Below are positions 34,369-41,057 of a stretch of 41,057 bases of DNA, piece after piece. Within the stretch, counting starts at the first letter, position 1; every line of letters begins with the position of its first letter. The notes beneath the pieces are model-generated. The model searched no databases. It was not told the origin of the DNA and saw only the letters and a program-made list of their open reading frames with translations. The stretch covers positions 1 to 41,057 of the forward strand of contig NZ_LDSL01000053.1 in assembly GCF_001476815.1 (NCBI RefSeq), read 5' to 3'. A program made the translations under genes and the position numbers. Source of the DNA: Pseudacidovorax intermedius (lineage in GTDB: Bacteria > Pseudomonadota > Gammaproteobacteria > Burkholderiales > Burkholderiaceae_C).

Positions 34369-34698
34369 TCACATCAGGCGCTTGGGCGAGGAATGGCTGT
34401 AGTCCTGGATACGGTCCTTGTGGCGGACGACCTGGCGGTCGAGCTTGTCCATGAGTTCGTCCACCGCCGCATACAGGTCGGCATGGCTGGACTCGGCGAA
34501 CATGTCGTTGCCTTTCACGTGGATGCTGCATTCGGCGCGTTGCCGGCGTTCCTTTTCCTTCTGCTTCTCCACGGTGAGGATCACCTTGACATCCACCACG
34601 CGGTCGAAATGCCGCGTGATGCGGTCGAGCTTGGTGGTGACGTAGCTGCGCAGCGAAGGCGTGACGTCGAGGTGATGGCCGCTGATCGTCAAATTCAT
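34369..34698 (-). CDS. hpf: Ribosome hibernation promoting factor (HPF/YfiA family)
   Basis: A 109-residue protein that binds the 30S subunit in stationary phase and promotes inactive ribosomes. The N-terminal MNLTISGHHLDVTP and VKVILTVEKQKEKERRQRAECSIHVKG, plus a basic helix, are typical of the short HPF form. The start at 34698 follows a strong AGGAGG at 34706-34711 on the complementary strand. The usual upstream neighbour, rpoN, is missing; a helicase gene ends 254 bp away instead. The 253 bp between them holds no clear promoter. Confidence 0.92.
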   Translation of the reverse strand: MNLTISGHHLDVTPSLRSYVTTKLDRITRHFDRVVDVKVILTVEKQKEKERRQRAECSIHVKGNDMFAESSHADLYAAVDELMDKLDRQVVRHKDRIQDYSHSSPKRLM

Positions 34699-34951
34699 GA
34701 ATGACCTCCTGGAATTGACGGTTGGGGAATTGGCCTGCGCTTCAGGTGGAAGCAGCCGGCCGGCGGAACACAAGGGGTGGCGTGACGCGGTGCGGAATGT
34801 CGGCGGGCGGGAGGTGGGGCTGTGGGAGAAGGCGCGTCGGCGCGTTGAATTCACTATGCGCGTGGCGTCATCGAATTGCAATGGCGGAATGCTTGAGCCC
34901 GGTCAGCAAAGGCCCATCGCGCTGCATCTTCGATAGCGCCGCGGCGCGTGT

Positions 34952-37072
34952 TCAGGCGCCCGTGCGCCACGCTGCACGCAGGCGCTGTCGCAGGTCCAAG
35001 ACCTCGGGCGGGGCAGGGACATGGGGCACGGCGGGCGGCGGTGGCGGCCAGGTCACGCGGTCGAAATGGACCAGGTCGGCATCGGGGATGAAGCGGGTGC
35101 GGCCGGCGTACAGATGCCGGTCGCCGAAGCGCGACTGCTGCGTCACGTGGAAGCGCTGCGGCACCAGCAGGTGCAGGTGTTCGCGGGCGCGGGTCATGGC
35201 GACGTAGAGCAGGCGGCGCTCCTCCTCCAGCTCGTGCGCGCCCTGCGCCACGTCGGCCGGCATGCAGCCGTCGACCACGTTGAGCACGTGCACCGAATTC
35301 CATTCCTGGCCCTTGGCGGAATGGATGGTGGAGAGGATCAGGTAGTCCTCGTCGAGCAGCGGCGGGCCGGGCCGGTCGCTGGTGGCGTCGGGTGGGTCCA
35401 GGGTCAGCTCGGTCAGGAAGCGTTCGCGCGAGGCATAGCCGCGTGCCAGTTCGGCCAGTTGCTGCAGGTCGCCCAGCCGCAGCGGGGCGGCCTCGTACAG
35501 GCGTTCCAGGTGCGGGGCGTACCAGTCGATGGCGGTGGCGAGTTCCTGCGGCCAGCCCTCGCTGCCGGCCTTGAGCGCCTGCCAGGCGCGGGCGAAGTCC
35601 TGCCAAGCCTCGCGCACCATCGGCGGCGGGACGAAGGCGGCCAGCGCGGCGGCCGGGTCGGCGGCGGCCTGCATCGCGTCCATCAGCCGGCCGGCGGTGG
35701 CGGGACCGACACCGGGAATCAGCTGCACCGTGCGGAAGCCCGCCAACCGGCTGCGCGGGTTGTGCACGAAGCGCATCAGCGCCAGCAGGTCCTTGACGTG
35801 CGCCGCCTCCAGGAATTTGAGGCCGCCGAACTTCACGAAAGGGATGTTGCGGCGCACCAGTTCCAGCTCGAGCGCGGCGCTGTGGCTGGCCGTGCGGAAC
35901 AGCACCGCCTGCCGCTTGAGCGCCAGGCCGCCTTCACGGTGGGCCAGCACGCGGTCGGCCACCCAGGTGGCCTGGTGGGCCTCGTCGGGCACCAGCACCA
36001 GCTGCGGCCGGCCGGCGCCGGGACGGTCGGTCCACAGGCGCTTGGCATGGCGCTCCTGGGCGTGGTCCATGACGGCATTGGCGGCGTCGAGGATGGGCGG
36101 CGTGCTGCGGTAGTTGCGCTCCAGCATGAGCACGCGCGCCGGCGGGTCGAAGGCGGCCGGAAAGTCCAGGATGTTGCGCACCGTCGCGCCGCGGAAGCCG
36201 TAGATGGCCTGGGCATCGTCACCCACCGCGGTCACACCGCGGCCGTCGGGCTTGAGGCGGCGCAGGATCTCGTCCTGCAGCCGGTTGGTGTCCTGGTATT
36301 CGTCGACCAGCACATGGTCGAAGCGGGCGCTCACCTGTGCGGCAAGGCCCGGCTCTTCCATCATCGTGGCCCATGCGAGGAGCAGATCGTCGAAGTCCAG
36401 CGCGTTCTGCTGGGCCTTGGCGTCGACGTAGTCGGCGAACAGCGCCGGCAGCTGTTCCTGCCATTCGGCGCACCAGGGAAAGGACTGCCGCAGCACCTCG
36501 GCCAGCGGCAGCCGGGTGTTGACCACGCGCGAATAGATGGCCAGGCAGGTGCCCTTGAGCGGAAAGCGCCGGGCCGTCTGCGACAGGCCGCGCGCATGGC
36601 GCACCCAGCCCATCAGGTCCTCGGCATCGCCGCGGTCGTGGACGGTGAAGTCCGGGTCCAGCCCCAGCTGGGCCGCATGGTCGCGCAGCAGCCGGGCGCC
36701 GACGCCATGGAAGGTGCCGGCCCAGGGCAGCGCCGGCAGGCTGCCTTCCGCCAGCCCCAGCACGCGGGCGGCGACCAGGCCGGCGCGGCGGGTCAGTTCC
36801 TGCGCGGCGCGGCGCGAAAAGGTGAGCAGCAGGATGCGCTGCGGATCGGCCCCGGCGGCCAGCAGGTGGGCGACGCGGTGGGCCAGGGTGCTGGTCTTTC
36901 CGGCGCCGGCGCCGGCGATGACCAGCAGGGGCCCGCCCGGTGCCGCGCGCTCGCCGACGCCGTGCAGGACGGCCGCGCGCTGCTCGTCGTTGAGGCCGGC
37001 CAGGGCCGCTTCCAGGCGCCCGGCCACGGTGTCGGCGGCGACCGTGGACGCTTCGTTCACAAGGGTGGACAT
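34952..37072 (-). CDS. UvrD/PcrA/Rep-family superfamily 1 DNA helicase
   Basis: A 706-residue ATP-dependent 3'-5' helicase. Walker A is GAGAGKTS (54-61). Further motifs are LTFSRRAAQEL, DFDDLLL, VLVDEYQDTN (Walker B), GDDAQAIYGFRGA, LERNYRST, STIHSAKGQEWNSVHV and LYVAMTRAREHLHLL. The C-terminus is short and proline-rich without a clear UvrD/PcrA RNA-polymerase-binding domain, so it is likely a UvrD-like paralogue rather than the main repair helicase. The start is taken at 37072; in-frame ATGs at 37099 and 37135 are possible, and none has a strong ribosome-binding site. It is divergent from corA. Confidence 0.88.
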   Translation of the reverse strand: MSTLVNEASTVAADTVAGRLEAALAGLNDEQRAAVLHGVGERAAPGGPLLVIAGAGAGKTSTLAHRVAHLLAAGADPQRILLLTFSRRAAQELTRRAGLVAARVLGLAEGSLPALPWAGTFHGVGARLLRDHAAQLGLDPDFTVHDRGDAEDLMGWVRHARGLSQTARRFPLKGTCLAIYSRVVNTRLPLAEVLRQSFPWCAEWQEQLPALFADYVDAKAQQNALDFDDLLLAWATMMEEPGLAAQVSARFDHVLVDEYQDTNRLQDEILRRLKPDGRGVTAVGDDAQAIYGFRGATVRNILDFPAAFDPPARVLMLERNYRSTPPILDAANAVMDHAQERHAKRLWTDRPGAGRPQLVLVPDEAHQATWVADRVLAHREGGLALKRQAVLFRTASHSAALELELVRRNIPFVKFGGLKFLEAAHVKDLLALMRFVHNPRSRLAGFRTVQLIPGVGPATAGRLMDAMQAAADPAAALAAFVPPPMVREAWQDFARAWQALKAGSEGWPQELATAIDWYAPHLERLYEAAPLRLGDLQQLAELARGYASRERFLTELTLDPPDATSDRPGPPLLDEDYLILSTIHSAKGQEWNSVHVLNVVDGCMPADVAQGAHELEEERRLLYVAMTRAREHLHLLVPQRFHVTQQSRFGDRHLYAGRTRFIPDADLVHFDRVTWPPPPPAVPHVPAPPEVLDLRQRLRAAWRTGA

Positions 37073-37132
37073 GAAGCCAAGAATGTACTGGATGTCCATC
37101 CAGACCGGCCCGGTGGATGCCCTGCTGCGGTG

Positions 37133-37321
37133 CATAATCGCGCCCGCTGCTTGCCACCGGAGTACCGACCTTGGACACCTCCCCGTCTCGGCAGCTTTCA
37201 GCCCCCTTCTGACCTTCGCGTCGCGCGTGCCGGCCGGTGCGCGGGTGGCGGCTGAAAGCGCCCCATCCCCGTTTCCGTCGCCCTTTTTCCCGCCACGCCT
37301 TCGCTTTCAGGGGAGCACGCC
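37133..37321 (+). promoter_or_regulatory. corA promoter candidate and structured leader
   Basis: A CATAAT box (37133-37138) could start a leader of about 175 bases. Inside it GCTTTCAGCC (37194-37203) and GGCTGAAAGC (37250-37259) form a perfect 10-bp stem. It encloses 46 bases with further GC-rich self-complementarity (about 37220-37243). No sequence match to the M-box or mgtA leader is evident. Function as a magnesium-responsive leader is inference from place and structure. Confidence 0.4.
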
Positions 37322-38308
37322 ATGCTCAACATCTTCACGCTCGCCAACGGCCGCCTCGTCCAGGAGGAAATCGAGTCGCTGGAGGAACTGTCGCGCTTCC
37401 AGCCCATCTGGGTCGACCTGGAGTCGCCCAGCCCGGACGAGAAGCGCTGGGTCAAGCAGTACTACGGCCTGTCGATTCCCGAGGACGTGACCGACGAGGA
37501 CATCGAGGAGTCGGCCCGCTTCTACGAAGAGGACAACGGCGACCTGCACGTGCGCAGCGACTTCTTGATCGCCGACGCCGACGAGCCGCGCAGCGTGCGC
37601 GTGGCCTTCATCCTCAACCAGCACAACGCCGAACTGAAGAGCCGCGGCGTGCTGTTCTCGATCCACGACGAGGACGTGCCGGTGTTCCGCCTGCTGCGCA
37701 TGCGGGCGCGCCGGGCGCCGGGGCTGATCGAGGACGCCAAGGAAGTGCTGCTCAAGCTCTTCGATGCCGACGCCGAATACTCGGCCGACACGCTGGAAGG
37801 CATCTACGACGAACTGGAAGCCGCCGGCAACCTGGTGCTCAAGGGCAACGTCAGCGACGAGATCGCCGGCGAGGTGCTGGGCCTGATCGCGCGCCAGGAA
37901 GACCTGAACGGCCGCATCCGCCGCAACGTGATGGACACCCGCCGCGCGGTGAGCTTCATGATGCGCAGCCGCATGCTCAACGCCGACCAGTTCGAGGAGG
38001 CGCGGCAGATCCTGCGCGACATCGAGTCGCTGGACAGCCACACGGCCTTCCTGTTCGACAAGATCAACTTCCTGATGGACGCCACGGTCGGCTTCATCAA
38101 CATCAACCAGAACAAGATCATCAAGATCTTCTCGGTGGCCAGCGTGGCGCTGCTGCCGCCGACGCTGATCGCCAGCATCTACGGCATGAACTTCAAGTTC
38201 ATGCCGGAGCTGGAGTGGACCTTGGGCTATCCGTACGTGCTGGCGCTGATGGTGGCCAGTGCGGTGGGCCCGATGCTGTACTTCCGCAAACGCGGCTGGT
38301 TGAAGTAG
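37322..38308 (+). CDS. corA: Magnesium/cobalt transporter CorA
   Basis: A 328-residue member of the CorA channel family. It has a large acidic cytoplasmic N-terminal domain and a long stalk helix. Two C-terminal membrane helices follow, with the selectivity signature YGMN (GMN at 288-290) after the first, and the usual short basic tail (RKRGWLK). The start ATG follows a GGGGAG ribosome-binding site. The GMN-FKFMPEL loop is standard. It ends at an inverted-repeat junction facing metH. Confidence 0.93.
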   Translation: MLNIFTLANGRLVQEEIESLEELSRFQPIWVDLESPSPDEKRWVKQYYGLSIPEDVTDEDIEESARFYEEDNGDLHVRSDFLIADADEPRSVRVAFILNQHNAELKSRGVLFSIHDEDVPVFRLLRMRARRAPGLIEDAKEVLLKLFDADAEYSADTLEGIYDELEAAGNLVLKGNVSDEIAGEVLGLIARQEDLNGRIRRNVMDTRRAVSFMMRSRMLNADQFEEARQILRDIESLDSHTAFLFDKINFLMDATVGFININQNKIIKIFSVASVALLPPTLIASIYGMNFKFMPELEWTLGYPYVLALMVASAVGPMLYFRKRGWLK

Positions 38309-38612
38309 GCCCACCCCCGTGGCGCCTGCGGCGCCTCCCCCTCAAGGGGGCGCACGCAGCGGCCCGGCAAAGCCGGTTCCGCGCGCGCTCCCGCATGGCC
38401 TGCTCCGCGGCCGTGCGATTTCACTTTCCACGGCACCGCGCGTCGCCTGCGCCGCATGAAACCGACGCAGCAACAGCAATCAAATGGCCGCGGAGCAGGC
38501 CATGCCAGGGCACCCACGGAACTGGCTTTGCCAGGCCGTGGGGTGCGCCCCCCTCCAAGCCGAAGGCGCCAGAGAGGGGGGAGCCGCGAAGCGGCATGGG
38601 GGGTGTTTCATT
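38309..38612. repeat. Convergent junction with imperfect inverted repeat, arms of about 90-100 bp
   Basis: The gap between corA and metH holds no gene. Its core is a perfect 20-bp pair (38393-38412 with 38486-38505). Outward, the arms continue with lower identity (roughly 75-80%) and include CGGCAAAGCCGGTTCC/GGAACTGGCTTTGCC and G-rich blocks. The arms span about 38315-38600 around a spacer of about 73 bases. It looks like a dispersed extragenic element and may end transcription from both sides. Confidence 0.75.
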
Positions 38613-39650
38613 TCAGCGATAGAAGCGCGCGCCCTGCACGCCGCGCGGGGCGATGGGGCCGACGGCCGCGCCGATGGCGGCGATGTGGTCGGGGGTGGTG
38701 CCGCAGCAGCCGCCGACGATGTTGACCAGGCCCTCGGCGGCGAATTCGTGCACCAGGCGCGAGGTGACCTCGGGCGTCTCGTCGAAGCCGGTCTCGCTCA
38801 TGGGGTTGGGCAGGCCGGCGTTGGGGTAGCAGCTGATGAAGGTGTCGGTCGCCACGCGGTTCAGTTCCTGCACGTAGGGCCGCATCAACGCGGCGCCCAG
38901 GGCGCAGTTCAGGCCCACGGCCAGCGGCCGCGCATGGCGCACGCTGTGCCAGAAGGCGGTGACGGTCTGGCCGCTCAGGATGCGGCCCGAGGCATCGGTG
39001 ACGGTGCCGCTGATGATGATCGGCAGGCATTCGCCGCTGGCCTCGAAGTATTCGTCGATGGCGAAGAGGGCGGCCTTGGCGTTGAGGGTGTCGAAGATGG
39101 TCTCGACCAGCAGCACGTCCGAGCCGCCCTCGACCAGCGCGGCGGTCTGTTCGTAGTAGGCGGCGCGCAGGGTCTCGAAGTCCACGTTGCGCGCGCCGGG
39201 GTCGTTCACGTCGGGGCTGATGCTGGCGGTGCGCGGCGTCGGGCCCAGGGCGCCGGCCACGAAGCGCGGCTTGTCGGGCGTACTGAACTTGTCGCAGGCC
39301 TCGCGCGCCAGGCGGGCGCTGGCCAGGTTCATCTCGCGCGCCAGATCGGCCATGTCGTAGTCCTCCTGCGCGATGGTGGTGGCGCCGAAGGTGTTGGTCT
39401 CGATCAGGTCGGCGCCGGCCGCCAGGTAGCCTTCGTGGATGTCGCGGATGACGTCGGGCCGGGTGAGGGACAGCAGCTCGTTGTTGCCCTTCACGTCCTT
39501 GTGGAAGTCCTTGAAGCGCTCGCCCCGGTACTGCGCTTCGGTCAGCTTGAAGCGCTGGATCATGGTGCCCATCGCGCCGTCGAGGATGGCGATGCGCTCG
39601 CCCAGGATGGCGGGCAGTTGGCGGGCGCGGGTGTAGGCGGGCAGGTTCAT
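38613..39650 (-). CDS. metH: Homocysteine S-methyltransferase half of split methionine synthase MetH
   Basis: A 345-residue protein covering only the N-terminal homocysteine-binding barrel of B12-dependent methionine synthase (the E. coli enzyme has about 1227 residues). The zinc ligands Cys249 (GLNC), Cys315 and Cys316 (GGCCGTTP) match E. coli 247/310/311. [10 protein letters not shown] and [12 protein letters not shown] are typical. In many Burkholderiales the folate, cobalamin and reactivation domains are on a second, usually adjacent gene. Here the next 300 bp downstream are a repeat followed by corA, so the second half is not adjacent. A TACAAT lies about eight bases before the start on the minus strand. 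A stand-alone methyltransferase (MmuM/BhmT-like) is less likely given the MetH-specific motifs. Confidence 0.85.
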   Translation of the reverse strand: MNLPAYTRARQLPAILGERIAILDGAMGTMIQRFKLTEAQYRGERFKDFHKDVKGNNELLSLTRPDVIRDIHEGYLAAGADLIETNTFGATTIAQEDYDMADLAREMNLASARLAREACDKFSTPDKPRFVAGALGPTPRTASISPDVNDPGARNVDFETLRAAYYEQTAALVEGGSDVLLVETIFDTLNAKAALFAIDEYFEASGECLPIIISGTVTDASGRILSGQTVTAFWHSVRHARPLAVGLNCALGAALMRPYVQELNRVATDTFISCYPNAGLPNPMSETGFDETPEVTSRLVHEFAAEGLVNIVGGCCGTTPDHIAAIGAAVGPIAPRGVQGARFYR

Positions 39651-39730
39651 CCACGCGATTGTAGAAATCCGTCCCGGCGGGCGGCGGCCCCCCGCGGTCG
39701 CGGCACCCGAAGGGCCCGGGGGCACTGCAC

Positions 39731-39770
39731 GCAAATGTGTGCAAATGTGAGTAAATTGTTAAATCGTTAC
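39731..39770 (+). promoter_or_regulatory. AT-rich 10-bp phased repeats between metH and the diguanylate cyclase gene
   Basis: Four consecutive 10-base units are related: GCAAATGTGT, GCAAATGTGA, GTAAATTGTT and a partial AAATCGTTAC. The first two differ by one base. The block is far more AT-rich than its surroundings and lies in the divergent gap. One-helical-turn spacing suggests an operator for a cooperatively binding regulator, or the promoter itself. Confidence 0.5.
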
Positions 39771-39841
39771 CTGGACCATCCATTTCCGTCAACACTGGCG
39801 GGTTGCGGGCGTGGCCCCGCCCCCCACTCCTGACGACCGCG

Positions 39842-41057
39842 ATGGCCACCCGATTCCTGTCCCTGCCCCGCGCCCCTTCCCTGCCGCTGCAGTGCGCCGG
39901 GGTGGGGCTGCTGGTCTTCGTCGCCTGCCTGCTCGGCATCCTGGCGCGGCCGACAGGCTACCTCTCGGCCTTCTGGCCGGCCAACGCGGTGATGGCGGGC
40001 CTGCTGGTGCGCTACCCGGCGCTGGGCCGGCACCCCGCGGCCTGGGCGGCGGGCGCCGTGGGCTTCGTCGCGGCCGACCTGGCCACCGGCGCGTCCTGGG
40101 CCATGGCGCTCTGGCTCAACGCGGCCAACCTGGTGGACATCGTGGTGGTCTGGCAGCTGCTGCACCGCCTGGACGAGCCCAACCGCCGCCTGCAGCGCGC
40201 CACGTCGGCGCTGTACCTGCTGCTCGCGTCCAGCGCCGGCAGCGCGATCGGTGCCCTGGCCGGCAGCGGCGCCGGCCCGGTGTTCTTCGACGCGCCCTGG
40301 ACGCAGGTGCTGGCTATGTGGTTCAGCACCCAGCTGATGAATTACCTGCTGCTGCTGCCGCTGGTGCTGGCCGCGCCGCATGCCGACGACCCGCCGCCCG
40401 CCCCGCGCAAGCTGCCGCTCGCCCTGCGCCTGGCACCCTGGGGCGCGCTCGCGGCCGGCGAAGGCCTGCGCCTGCTGGTGAGCGGGCCCGGCTCGCTGGT
40501 GCTGCCGCTGCCCGGGCTGCTGTGGTGTGCCATGAGCTACCGGATGTTCACCTCCGCGCTGGTGTCGGCCATCGTCTGCAGCTGGCTGCTGGTGGCGGTG
40601 GCCCTGGGGCTGCTGGACCTGAACTTCACGCCGTCGCATGCGGGCGAGGTGCTCTCGCTGCGCGTGGGCATCTCGCTGCTGGCGCTCGGGCCGCTGGCCG
40701 TGGCCTGCGCCAACGCGGCGGGCGCGGAAACGCTGCGCCGGCTGGACCATGCCGTGCGGCACGACGGGCTGACCGGCGCACTGGCCCGCCAGGCGCTGCT
40801 GGAGCAGGGCCACCTGGGCCTGCGGCAGTCGGTGGCCGACGGCGGGGGCATGGCCGTGCTGATGATCGACGCGGACCACTTCAAGCAGATCAACGACCGG
40901 CACGGCCACCACGTGGGCGACCAGGTGCTGCGCGCCCTGGCCCGCGTGACCGCCGCAACCCTGCGGCCGCAGGACCGGCTGGGACGCATGGGCGGGGAAG
41001 AGTTCGCCGTGGTGCTGCCCGGCGTGTCGCCGGCCGAGGCGCAGGCCATCGCCGAGC
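39842..41057 (+). CDS. MASE1-GGDEF diguanylate cyclase (truncated by the window end)
   Basis: 405 codons are visible and the frame runs off the end. Residues about 15-275 are a multi-pass membrane sensor of the MASE1 type (FWPANAVMAGLL and several hydrophobic helices). The GGDEF domain starts near DHAVRHDGLTGAL. It has MIDADHFKQIND with the metal-binding Asp, GHHVGD, and the active-site GGEEF at 384-388. The inhibitory I-site RPQD (375-378) stands exactly five residues before it, so the enzyme should be an active, product-inhibited c-di-GMP synthase. The ATG has no strong ribosome-binding site. Phased repeats lie about 70-110 bases upstream. The C-terminus, and any further domain such as EAL, is unseen. 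Confidence 0.88.
   Translation, partial: MATRFLSLPRAPSLPLQCAGVGLLVFVACLLGILARPTGYLSAFWPANAVMAGLLVRYPALGRHPAAWAAGAVGFVAADLATGASWAMALWLNAANLVDIVVVWQLLHRLDEPNRRLQRATSALYLLLASSAGSAIGALAGSGAGPVFFDAPWTQVLAMWFSTQLMNYLLLLPLVLAAPHADDPPPAPRKLPLALRLAPWGALAAGEGLRLLVSGPGSLVLPLPGLLWCAMSYRMFTSALVSAIVCSWLLVAVALGLLDLNFTPSHAGEVLSLRVGISLLALGPLAVACANAAGAETLRRLDHAVRHDGLTGALARQALLEQGHLGLRQSVADGGGMAVLMIDADHFKQINDRHGHHVGDQVLRALARVTAATLRPQDRLGRMGGEEFAVVLPGVSPAEAQAIAE

Noticed and set aside
39651-39841. Cobalamin or S-adenosylhomocysteine riboswitch upstream of metH
   Set aside because: No recognisable B12-box or SAH-riboswitch core, and the TACAAT box so close to the start leaves little room for a leader.

Overview
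The window is about 41 kb of very GC-rich, densely packed bacterial chromosome. Gene content and order (leuS-lptE-holA, fur divergent from bamE-dapB-exbB-exbD, hpf-ptsN-hprK, a split metH, a MopR/XylR-type sigma-54 regulator) point to a betaproteobacterium of the Burkholderiales, most likely Comamonadaceae (Acidovorax/Variovorax/Xylophilus-like). There is no rRNA, tRNA, CRISPR array, prophage or insertion sequence that I can recognise.

Layout. (a) 1-150: the 3' end of ssb and its terminator. (b) 197-4634: an aromatic-alcohol module, with a sigma-54 activator facing an aromatic aldehyde dehydrogenase and a coniferyl-alcohol dehydrogenase (CalA). A very good -24/-12 promoter lies between them. 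(c) 4707-7956: a NUDIX hydrolase and a first glycogen debranching enzyme (glgX copy 1). (d) 7957-8926: a 970-bp gene-free stretch built from nested inverted repeats. (e) 8927-13354: a TonB-dependent siderophore receptor, a luciferase-like monooxygenase and an outer-membrane barrel protein. (f) 13660-18665, minus strand: leuS-lptE-holA-mtnN. (g) 18876-29128, plus strand: a glycogen cluster in the order glgB-like, zeta-toxin-like kinase, small partner ORF, glgX copy 2, glgC, glgA, glgP. (h) 29198-34698: exbD, exbB, dapB and bamE on the minus strand, divergent fur, then hprK, ptsN and hpf on the minus strand. (i) 34952-41057: a UvrD-like helicase, corA, a second inverted-repeat junction, the N-terminal half-protein of split MetH, and a truncated MASE1-GGDEF diguanylate cyclase.

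How the genes work together. The glycogen cluster encodes ADP-glucose synthesis (GlgC), chain elongation (GlgA), phosphorolysis (GlgP) and debranching (two GlgX). The only branching-enzyme homologue in the window has lost all three catalytic carboxylates while keeping the full-length fold, so it reads as a pseudoenzyme. Its stop codon overlaps the start of a zeta-toxin-family P-loop protein, whose stop overlaps a 61-codon ORF, which runs almost directly into glgX. This dead branching enzyme plus toxin-like pair, translationally wired into a glycogen operon, is the best candidate for something undescribed.

The second notable system is the aromatic sensor. Its zinc-site and phenol-contact residues align in exact spacing with those I recall for MopR, and it sits beside a two-step route for oxidising lignin-type alcohols. 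The long inverted repeats all lie at junctions between convergent genes, which suggests dispersed extragenic elements used as, or tolerated at, transcription ends.
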